From positions 1 through 6,249 of the forward strand of contig JALTPW010000010.1 of assembly GCA_026999335.1 (NCBI GenBank): a DNA stretch of 6,249 bases, in the 5' to 3' direction. The notes under the pieces are model-generated. The model had not been told where the DNA came from and did not search any database. It saw only the letters and a list, made by a program, of their open reading frames with translations. This DNA comes from Chromatiales bacterium (lineage in GTDB: Bacteria > Pseudomonadota > Gammaproteobacteria > SZUA-152). The position numbers were made by a program, and so were the translations under genes. How positions within the stretch are numbered: the stretch's first letter is position 1; each line of letters starts with the position of its first letter. Shown here piece after piece: positions 1-4,277 of the stretch.

Positions 1-896
1 TTTTCATGATGGCTCTCGGCAATGTCGATACCGATGCGGATAAAGCTGTTGCCCGGATGTTGACGGTCGACCTCACGCAAGGTATCCGCACCGAGCACGG
101 GATGACGCCGCATCAAGACCCATTCCTCCTCCGTGAGCTTTCCCGGCTTCAGCAATACCGCGTCATCCACGCCCACCTTGCCGATATCGTGCAGGGGACT
201 GGCCGCGTAGATATTGTCCACGAACGTGTCATTGATCTCCGCATAATAGTCCGCAGTGTGTCCCAACTGCCTGGATAGCAGCCGGCAATATTCACGCATG
301 CGCTCCAGGTGTTTGCCGGTCTCCGGGTCGCGGGATTCCGCCAGCTTGGACATGGCAAAAATGGTCGCCAATTGCGATTCGGATATCTCCCGCACCTGAC
401 GGTGCACACGCTCTTCCAACTCATCGTTCTGGCGCTTGATGCGGCCGCGATAGCGCACCTCCTGATCCCGCAGGCGCTTGCGTTCCAAACAGGCATTGAC
501 CCGGGCTCGCAGCATGGTGTAGTTGAAGGGCTTGACGAGATAGTCCTCAGCACCCATATCGATGCAGCGCACGGCGTTTTCCTCATCATCATTGGCGGTA
601 ATCATGATGACCGGGATATCACGATAACGCACGTCCTCACGCATGCGTTTCAGCACCTCGATACCATCCATGAGCGGCATCATGAGATCCAGCAGCACCA
701 GGTCAACGGATTCCCGGGTGAGCAACTCCAGCACCTCAAGACCATTATTTGCCGTGAGCAGCCGAAAGCCCATCTTGCCCAGACGCCGACACAAGAGATC
801 ACGATTGGTCTCGATATCATCGGCAATCAAAATACAAAAACAGGTGGTGTCCCCCGCAACCGTTTTCGCTGCTGAAGCCTGAATTACATCAACCAC
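1..896 (-). CDS. Response regulator with HD-GYP-type phosphodiesterase domain (RpfG-like), 3' end cut by window edge
   Basis: The 298 visible codons encode an N-terminal receiver domain (about residues 20-138). It has the acidic pair D26-D27, phosphoacceptor D70 in LLDLMMPLMDG, T100 in MITAN, and K121 in VKPF. A charged, probably coiled-coil linker (about 139-175) follows, then an HD domain of the HD-GYP class: H195 in the GKHLERM stretch, the metal-binding pair H235-D236 in HDIGK, H264 in RRHP, and HHE at 295-297. The frame leaves the window just before the expected GYP motif, so that motif was not seen. Family members hydrolyse cyclic di-GMP in the cytoplasm when the receiver is phosphorylated; no partner kinase is visible. 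I chose the GTG at 896 because AGGAGG lies four bases upstream. The ATG at 900 meets a stop after three codons, and another in-frame GTG at 923 lacks such a site. The gene follows the TerB-like gene by 68 bases on the same strand. The family call is firm; in vivo activity is inferred. Confidence 0.93.
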   Translation of the reverse strand, partial: MVDVIQASAAKTVAGDTTCFCILIADDIETNRDLLCRRLGKMGFRLLTANNGLEVLELLTRESVDLVLLDLMMPLMDGIEVLKRMREDVRYRDIPVIMITANDDEENAVRCIDMGAEDYLVKPFNYTMLRARVNACLERKRLRDQEVRYRGRIKRQNDELEERVHRQVREISESQLATIFAMSKLAESRDPETGKHLERMREYCRLLSRQLGHTADYYAEINDTFVDNIYAASPLHDIGKVGVDDAVLLKPGKLTEEEWVLMRRHPVLGADTLREVDRQHPGNSFIRIGIDIAESHHE

Positions 897-900
897 GCAT

Positions 901-906
901 CCTCCT
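901..906 (-). promoter_or_regulatory. Strong ribosome binding site deciding a GTG start
   Basis: A perfect AGGAGG (minus strand) lies four bases before the GTG at 896. It supports this non-ATG start for the HD-GYP regulator. The gene therefore has its own strong initiation signal although it follows the TerB-like gene closely. Confidence 0.7.
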
Positions 907-964
907 GGTTTCCACCACCCCACCTATCCGGAAGTTTACCCAAACTGTAAAATACACGACAACC

Positions 965-1432
965 TCATTCACTGCCCTGAAGGCGGGCCTGGGCACGCAG
1001 CTTGGTGGCAATAAACTGGCTATGCGGCAGATACAGCAGATCGGCCAGTTTACGCACCAGGTGCTCCTCGTATTTCTCCATTTCCGCATCGGCAAAAACT
1101 ACCTCCCAGAGCCGCTCCAAGAGTTGAATCTTCTGCTCCTTGCTGTAGCTGTCATTAATCAGCGAGGTGAACTCATGATAGCTGGTGGCCCCATCGGCCT
1201 CTTCTTCCGCGAGCTGAATCAACTCCATGGTCTCCGCCGCCGACAGGCCGAAAGTCTTGCGAACCGCGACGGAAACCGCCGCCATTTCCTCCGCAGTGAT
1301 CTCATAGTCGGCACGCGACACCTCAATCAGCAATGCCGCACAGGCCAGCCGCAAACGATGTTCCTGGCTATCTCCACTGGCGCTATCGGGGCTGAGGTGT
1401 GTTGCAAAAAATTGACGAATACGGTCTATCAT
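965..1432 (-). CDS. TerB-like (tellurite resistance TerB family) cytoplasmic protein
   Basis: This 155-residue soluble, acidic, all-helical protein has no signal peptide or membrane segment. The pattern fits the TerB fold: an early helix AALLIEVSRADYEITAEEM (about 32-50) with the acidic DxxIxxEE segment, then a second similar half, RLWEVVFADAEMEKYEEHLV (about 107-126). The spaced Asp/Glu residues in both halves match the metal-binding acidic residues typical of this family. Length is normal for a stand-alone TerB-domain protein. TerB domains occur in stress and envelope-associated signalling systems, and the precise role of single-domain members is generally unknown. No strong Shine-Dalgarno sequence precedes the ATG at 1432, but no better start is available. 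The HD-GYP response regulator follows 68 bases downstream on the same strand, suggesting co-transcription. No other ter genes are visible, so tellurite resistance itself should not be assumed. Confidence 0.8.
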   Translation of the reverse strand: MIDRIRQFFATHLSPDSASGDSQEHRLRLACAALLIEVSRADYEITAEEMAAVSVAVRKTFGLSAAETMELIQLAEEEADGATSYHEFTSLINDSYSKEQKIQLLERLWEVVFADAEMEKYEEHLVRKLADLLYLPHSQFIATKLRAQARLQGSE

Positions 1433-1503
1433 AGTTTCAATGCATGCTGTAATAAATAGAAAGATTTTGCCAATGGGTTCCCGTCTGTCGATGACGTAAC
1501 GTA

Positions 1504-1663
1504 TTAGTTCTACTCTGTTACTTTAATCTCTGAGGGGTCAATTCTCCACCGCTTGCTGCGAACAAGCGTTGAACAATGCGTAGCGGGTGAATTCCTCCCA
1601 ATACCCTGCCCCTTGGGGCGGGAATATTGACTCAGCACGTTAAATGTAACGGAGTAGAATTAG
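1504..1663. repeat. Palindromic REP/MITE-like element in a divergent intergenic region
   Basis: The outer arms 1504-1526 and 1640-1663 are inverted repeats matching at 20 of 23 positions with one extra base. The three mismatches would all be G-U pairs in RNA. Inside lie an imperfect second pair of arms (about 1534-1553 with 1583-1599), a small hairpin 1550-1555/1563-1568, and a GC-rich hairpin at about 1605-1622 (CTGCCCCTTGGGGCGGG). Three segments share a REP-like theme of a GC-rich palindrome flanked by GAATTC/GAATATTGA-type sequence: 1537-1560 (reverse), 1580-1599 and 1615-1632. This resembles REP or BIME units mobilised by RAYT (IS200-like) transposases, or a degenerate MITE. No transposase gene is present. 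It occupies most of the space between the divergent TerB-like and DsrE-like genes, so it may influence either promoter. The inverted repeat is directly seen; its classification is inferred. Confidence 0.65.
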
Positions 1664-1714
1664 CTGCCGCAGACTCAATCTACCTTAGCCAGTAATGAAA
1701 ACAAAGAGGGCACT

Positions 1715-2212
1715 ATGCATCAATCCCGCCGAAAACACAGCCTGATCCACCTGTTTCTCGCCAGCTTGCTGCTACTCGGCCCGGCTGTGCAGGCCGGCAA
1801 TCAGGAGGCCATCGGGCAATTACTGGCACAGGATGACGCCCCCTTCGGCGTGATATTTGAAATCGTCGAACACGATGCAGACGCCCTGCAATGGGCTATT
1901 CCCGCCATCAATCGCTACGTACAGCAGCTACGCAAACGCTTTCCGGACATCGGTCTAGCCGTCGTCTCCCATGGCCGGGAGGAATTCGCCCTGATGAAAA
2001 ACCGGCAGGCGGACAATGCCGAAATACACCAGGCAGTGCAGTCATTGGTGGCCGATGATGTCCCCGTGCATGTCTGTGGCACCCTCGCCTCATGGCGGGG
2101 CAAGAGTGCCGATGATTTCCCGGACTATGTCGATGTGACTCCCGCCGGGCCAACGGCAATCCGTAATTACGAGGCCATGGGTTATGTCCTTATCGAGCTG
2201 AAAAGACACTGA
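1715..2212 (+). CDS. Exported DsrE-family (sulfur relay-like) protein
   Basis: The 165-residue protein begins with a clear Sec signal peptide: basic residues 5-7, a hydrophobic core at about 10-23, and likely cleavage after AVQA at residue 27, so it should act in the periplasm. The mature part has the DsrE/F-like alternating pattern: FGVIFEIVEHDADALQWAI (44-62), IGLAVVSHG (79-87), VPVHVCGT (116-123) and the end PTAIRNYEAMGYVLIELK. The single cysteine C121, at the start of CGTLASWRGK, sits where DsrE-family proteins carry the cysteine that can accept a persulfide; it is the only cysteine in the protein. DsrE/TusD proteins transfer sulfane sulfur, but many periplasmic relatives have no assigned function, so substrate and partner are unknown. 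AGAGGG ends four bases before the ATG. The gene converges on a small YgaP-like membrane gene, another family tied to sulfur. Family assignment is good; function is inferred. Confidence 0.82.
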   Translation: MHQSRRKHSLIHLFLASLLLLGPAVQAGNQEAIGQLLAQDDAPFGVIFEIVEHDADALQWAIPAINRYVQQLRKRFPDIGLAVVSHGREEFALMKNRQADNAEIHQAVQSLVADDVPVHVCGTLASWRGKSADDFPDYVDVTPAGPTAIRNYEAMGYVLIELKRH

Positions 2213-2260
2213 GCCATCAGCCGTCGCAATCACCAGCAGCGCCGAATAAATAATGGCATG

Positions 2261-2294
2261 AAAAAAACCGCCATGGACATGCCCATGCGGGTTT
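2261..2294 (-). terminator. Rho-independent terminator after the YgaP-like gene
   Basis: On the minus strand, an imperfect GC-rich hairpin pairs 2294-2283 with 2276-2265 (11 base pairs, two single-base bulges, loop of about six bases) and is followed by a run of seven T residues (2267-2261). It lies about 25 bases past the stop codon of the YgaP-like gene. Read on the plus strand it has no useful T run, so it probably serves the minus-strand gene. The rest of 2213-2319 shows nothing further. Confidence 0.65.
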
Positions 2295-2319
2295 GGCGCT
2301 ATTGTCTCTATCAATAACG

Positions 2320-2529
2320 CTAGGGGGTCTTGCCAACGTGTTTTTTCGTGCTCAAGCCAATCAAAGAATATGCCGGGCAGACACCGATCAATCCGGTCAG
2401 TAATGGCACAACGCCAATATATCCCCAGGGCGATAAAACATCGGACCAGGGACCCACCACCGTCGCACCGACCACGACAGCACCTACAATGACCCGGATA
2501 GCCCGGTCAGCTCCACCTACATTCGCCAT
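2320..2529 (-). CDS. Small YgaP-type inner membrane protein (DUF2892)
   Basis: This 69-residue protein matches the DUF2892/YgaP transmembrane family across its whole length. It has an N-terminal NVGGADRAIRVIVGA, a first membrane helix at about 11-27, a tryptophan-containing turn (PWSDVLSPWG), and a second helix at about 37-54 ending in the family motif TGLIGVCPAYSLIGLST. C51 in CPAY is the conserved family cysteine. In E. coli YgaP this two-helix unit is fused to a rhodanese (sulfurtransferase) domain; here it stands alone, as in many bacteria. I chose the ATG at 2529, not an in-frame upstream ATG at 2634. AAAGGAG lies seven bases before 2529, and the extra 35 residues would not match the family. 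It is transcribed toward the DsrE-like gene, with a terminator between them. Its exact function is unknown; a link to sulfane sulfur handling is inferred from the family and neighbours. Confidence 0.88.
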   Translation of the reverse strand: MANVGGADRAIRVIVGAVVVGATVVGPWSDVLSPWGYIGVVPLLTGLIGVCPAYSLIGLSTKKHVGKTP

Positions 2530-2536
2530 GACGTCT

Positions 2537-2543
2537 CTCCTTT
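2537..2543 (-). promoter_or_regulatory. Ribosome binding site fixing the YgaP-like start
   Basis: AAAGGAG on the minus strand, seven bases upstream of the ATG at 2529. It decides for the shorter 69-residue product over the longer open frame beginning at 2634. Confidence 0.8.
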
Positions 2544-2593
2544 CACATCGATTCAAGTTACCCACATCCTGTGCCCTATCCCGGCAAAGTGCA

Positions 2594-2606
2594 GTGACAA
2601 TGTCAC
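2594..2606. promoter_or_regulatory. Possible operator: GTGACA-A-TGTCAC palindrome
   Basis: A perfect inverted repeat with six-base arms around one central base lies 65-77 bases upstream of the YgaP-like start. The half-site GTGAC/GTCAC resembles Crp/Fnr-family half-sites, and a Crp/Fnr regulator is encoded nearby (3222-3890). However, the spacing is one base shorter than the canonical TTGAT-N4-ATCAA arrangement. A weak -35-like TTGTCA on the minus strand overlaps it. Position and symmetry are seen; regulator identity is a guess. Confidence 0.35.
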
Positions 2607-2676
2607 ATAACCGATGCGCAATTGCAGCAAACATACTGCCTGGCCAGCAGCAAAGGATTCAGCTTCATTTCTGAAT

Positions 2677-2703
2677 TACCACCGACTAAAGTAGGTGGGT
2701 TAG
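2677..2703 (+). repeat. Left outer hairpin repeat
   Basis: Hairpin with stem 2679-2687/2690-2698 containing one G-A mismatch and a CTAAAG apex. It is the inverted partner of 3179-3205 and shares the flank GGTGGGTTAG. One stem pair (A2685-T2692) is replaced by a G-C pair in the partner, and the mismatched position is a C-G pair there, so the hairpin is kept although the sequence differs. Confidence 0.6.
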
Positions 2704-2709
2704 CGCATT

Positions 2710-2754
2710 CGGTGCTGATGACTAACGTCATCAACCTTGCACCGTCATCAGCGC
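2710..2754 (+). repeat. Compound hairpin with two mutually exclusive pairings
   Basis: In the first form, CGGTGC (2710-2715) pairs with GCACCG (2739-2744) and TGATGAC (2716-2722) with GTCATCA (2727-2733). This gives 13 perfect pairs, a TAAC loop and one five-base bulge (2734-2738). In the alternative, 2712-2722 pairs with 2744-2754 (11 pairs, one T-G). The two forms exclude each other. An eight-base palindrome CGCATGCG follows at 2754-2761. All pairings are read directly; whether the region is transcribed is unknown. Confidence 0.6.
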
Positions 2755-2776
2755 GCATGCGTCAAAACATGAACAT

Positions 2777-2806
2777 CAAAGTCACCGTCTAAAGACGGTG
2801 GTCTTG
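2777..2806 (+). repeat. Inner hairpin, left copy
   Basis: CACCGTCT (2783-2790) pairs perfectly with AGACGGTG (2793-2800), with the practical loop TAAA. The stem can be extended outward to 2777/2806 by G-T pairs and one mismatch. It has the same CNCTAAAG-type apex as the outer hairpins and matches, inverted, the hairpin at about 2934-2952. Confidence 0.6.
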
Positions 2807-2933
2807 ACCAAGTTAATGGAAAATAAAGATTTCACCAGCGCCTTACTCTGGTTAATCAGCGCCAAAGCAATGAATATCCTTTCTAAAATAGAGAGAAAAT
2901 GTATCTTTTATTCGTCTCGTTTGTAAGGTTAAA

Positions 2934-2954
2934 ACCACCGTTTTTGGGCGGTCA
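2934..2954 (-). repeat. Inner hairpin, right (inverted) copy
   Basis: Read on the minus strand, GACCGCC pairs with GGTGGT across an A-rich loop and is followed by TTTT. One internal pair is G-T on this strand but A-C on the other, so the fold is better on the minus strand. About 22 of 29 positions match the left inner hairpin region. The short T run also gives it a weak terminator look. Confidence 0.5.
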
Positions 2955-3036
2955 TATTTATCCGTGTCACTTGCTTGTATGGATTGTTGAAAGTGCGTAT
3001 GGAGGCCAGTTGTTTCGGTCATTTTTGTAGGATGCT

Positions 3037-3128
3037 GGTGAGCGATAGCGAACCGCATCGTTGGCGTTATCATGTTCTGGGCGCAGGTGATGACAGGTGT
3101 TCGATCAATGCGGTTCATAGCACTCACC
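3037..3128. repeat. Long imperfect inverted repeat with nested inner stem
   Basis: Arms 3037-3058 and 3108-3128 pair along almost their full length: GGTGAG and GAACCGCAT match exactly, with a few mismatches and one bulged base between. Inside, GTTATCA (3066-3072) pairs with TGATGAC (3088-3094) with one T-G pair, and CTG (3077-3079) with CAG (3084-3086). The result is a multi-level stem of a kind expected for a structured RNA or a foldable element interior. Confidence 0.55.
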
Positions 3129-3130
3129 AT

Positions 3131-3146
3131 ATCCGGATATCCGGAT
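3131..3146. repeat. Perfect 16-base palindrome made of a tandem self-complementary octamer
   Basis: ATCCGGAT occurs twice in tandem, and each octamer is itself its own reverse complement, so the 16 bases form a perfect palindrome. It starts two bases after the long inverted repeat at 3037-3128 and lies within the gene-free block. It could be a protein binding site; no candidate protein is evident. Confidence 0.6.
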
Positions 3147-3171
3147 TACCGAGAATCATGGCAGGGCTGAG

Positions 3172-3203
3172 TTTAAAACTAACCCACCCGTTTTAGCGGG
3201 TGG
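3172..3203 (-). terminator. Terminator-like hairpin after the Crp/Fnr gene
   Basis: On the minus strand CCACCCG (3203-3197), loop CTAAAA, CGGGTGG (3190-3184) is followed by GTTAGTTTT. It begins 18 bases past the stop codon of the Crp/Fnr regulator and would end the RND operon. The same sequence is the right outer repeat of the hairpin block, so it may be an element end acting as a terminator. Confidence 0.55.
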
Positions 3204-3221
3204 TTGTTGAGTTCCGCCGGA

Positions 3222-3890
3222 TCAATCACTTTGCCGAGCAAGCTCATCCAGCGCCACCGGCTCCTTCACGTCAATCGCCCCCCGACCAATGCCGACCCAG
3301 CCCCGCCCGGCAAATTGCTTCAGTTGACGGCTGATCACTTCACGCGCCGACCCCAGCTCGCTGGCCAGCTGCTGGTGGGTGATGGCAATGGACTGCGCGC
3401 CCTGCCCGCTCAAAGCCATCAACAGGCGCGCCAGCCGCACGTCGATACGACCGAAGACGACATCTTCCACACGCTGAATCAGGTCACCAAGACGCTGACC
3501 CTGGTTGGCAAACACGAAACGACGAAACTCGGCCGAGGATCCCAGTGCCTGATCGAAGACCGCTTTCGGTACCACTAACGCCGTAGTTTCTTCCTCGATC
3601 ACCCCTTCGGCGGGATAGGATTCGACACTGATCAAACAGGAAGTAGTGATCACGCAGGATTGCCCGTCGCGCACCCGATACAAAGTGATCTCGCGGCCGT
3701 TGGCGGCCAGCACCTGCACTCGCACCGAGCCCTGCACCACTAACAGATAATTACGGCAGGGATCACCGCGGCGAAACACCACTTGCCTTGCTGGCAGGCA
3801 CACCTTTTCCACCCCCTGACGCAACGGCTCCAGCCCGGACTCGGCGGTGGGAAACAGGCGTTCAAGGATATCGTCGGTGGTCTGGGTCAT
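3222..3890 (-). CDS. Crp/Fnr-family transcriptional regulator
   Basis: The 222 residues have the Crp/Fnr layout: an N-terminal beta-roll sensory domain (about 30-118, with VFRRGDPCRNYLLVVQGSVRV), a long dimerisation helix (about 120-148), and a C-terminal winged helix-turn-helix (about 150-212). The recognition helix reads GSAREVISRQLKQF. E184, S187 and R188 match the E-x-x-S-R rule of FNR, and R183 adds a CRP-like residue, so a TTGAT/TGTGA-type half-site is expected. The CRP contacts for cAMP are not recognisable (YPAEGVIEE where CRP has an RSA segment), so cAMP is unlikely to be the ligand. Four cysteines (C31, C45, C79, C85) lie in the sensory half, but not in the FNR iron-sulfur spacing. 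Redox or persulfide sensing is possible but unproven. It is last in an apparent operon, 12 bases after the small membrane gene, with a terminator-like hairpin downstream. No strong ribosome site is seen. Confidence 0.9.
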   Translation of the reverse strand: MTQTTDDILERLFPTAESGLEPLRQGVEKVCLPARQVVFRRGDPCRNYLLVVQGSVRVQVLAANGREITLYRVRDGQSCVITTSCLISVESYPAEGVIEEETTALVVPKAVFDQALGSSAEFRRFVFANQGQRLGDLIQRVEDVVFGRIDVRLARLLMALSGQGAQSIAITHQQLASELGSAREVISRQLKQFAGRGWVGIGRGAIDVKEPVALDELARQSD

Positions 3891-3902
3891 CAGCGTCTCA
3901 AT

Positions 3903-4277
3903 TTATGGACTTGCAGATGTGCCGTCCAGCAACCATTGCATGCGATCGAGGGCAAAGGTCTCACTGCCGTCGGCATAGCGTTCGTGAACCAGGGGCAGAT
4001 GCGAGCCCGGGGCCGGGGCCGGCCGGTCGGAGGCGGCAAGAATCAGACGCACCTGCCGACCATCGGGCAATCGTACCATGACAACGGACAAGGCATTCTC
4101 CGTTGACGCCGGCGACAATGACACCACCTCCGCACTGGCATTCTCCAGTGAAATTCGTTCCGCCGGCCAGTCCAGCCACGCCCACAGCAACAGACCGGCC
4201 AAGCCGATGGCCACGCCCCAAGCACGAATGTTGCGCATGCGAATGAGGACATCGGCAAATGACTGTGCCCAGCTCAT
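3903..4277 (-). CDS. Membrane-anchored hypothetical protein between RND pump and regulator
   Basis: I do not recognise this 124-residue protein. It has one hydrophobic segment at about 19-36 (AWGVAIGLAGLLLWAWLD). Basic residues just before it suggest an N-in signal anchor, with the rest in the periplasm. The soluble part is strand-rich (AEVVSLSP, LSVVMVRLPDGRQVRLILA, GSHLPLVHERYADGSETFALDRMQWLL) and could be a small beta-barrel. There are no cysteines or obvious catalytic residues. Its ATG overlaps the RND stop codon as ATGA, indicating translational coupling, and the Crp/Fnr gene begins 12 bases after its stop. This tight placement suggests an accessory role for the pump or for signalling to the regulator, but no homology supports that. 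The frame, coupling and membrane segment make it a convincing gene. Confidence 0.8.
   Translation of the reverse strand: MSWAQSFADVLIRMRNIRAWGVAIGLAGLLLWAWLDWPAERISLENASAEVVSLSPASTENALSVVMVRLPDGRQVRLILAASDRPAPAPGSHLPLVHERYADGSETFALDRMQWLLDGTSASP

Larger units (their letters stand above)
2677..3205. mobile_element. Gene-free block of nested inverted hairpins; candidate pair of decayed MITE/IS200-605-like elements
   Basis: About 530 bases without a recognisable gene. The outer ends (2677-2703 and 3179-3205) are inverted copies matching at 21 of 27 positions, each itself a hairpin of the form CCACC..CTAAA..GGTGGGTTAG. An inner inverted pair of related hairpins lies at 2781-2809 and about 2926-2954. 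Both halves also carry, in the same order inward from the end, GTCATCA and AACATGA (2744-2750 and 2766-2772; complements of 3088-3094 and 3070-3076). I read this as two diverged copies of one hairpin-bounded element in inverted orientation, the left one shorter, separated by about 115 AT-rich bases. Subterminal hairpins of this kind occur at ends of IS200/IS605 elements and their non-autonomous derivatives, but no TnpA or TnpB remnant was recognised, and no target duplication is evident. The repeats are seen; the mobile origin is inferred. Confidence 0.5.

Noticed and set aside
309..875. Plus-strand open frame of 188 codons
   Set aside because: It is antisense to the HD-GYP regulator, whose receiver and HD motifs are unmistakable in the minus frame; its translation is rich in H, Q and T with no family resemblance.
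1446..1473. Sigma-70 promoter for the TerB-like gene (TTGGCA at 1473-1468, TACAGC at 1451-1446, minus strand)
   Set aside because: The -35 is good but the -10 is poor and would leave only a few bases of leader, so the evidence is too weak to annotate.
2090..2314. Minus-strand open frame of 74 codons between the DsrE-like and YgaP-like genes
   Set aside because: It runs antisense into the DsrE-like gene, crosses the terminator hairpin and T run, and shows no recognisable domain or good ribosome site.
2530..2634. N-terminal extension of the YgaP-like protein from an ATG at 2634
   Set aside because: AAAGGAG is correctly placed for the ATG at 2529, the family begins there, and the extension crosses the candidate operator.
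2852..3130. Minus-strand open frame of 92 codons in the gene-free block (and a 73-codon plus-strand frame at 2975-3196)
   Set aside because: Both run through hairpins and inverted repeats, have unremarkable composition and match no family I know. I looked for TnpA or TnpB remnants in them and saw none.
2677..3205. CRISPR array
   Set aside because: The repeats are few, inverted rather than direct, and not regularly spaced; no cas genes are present.
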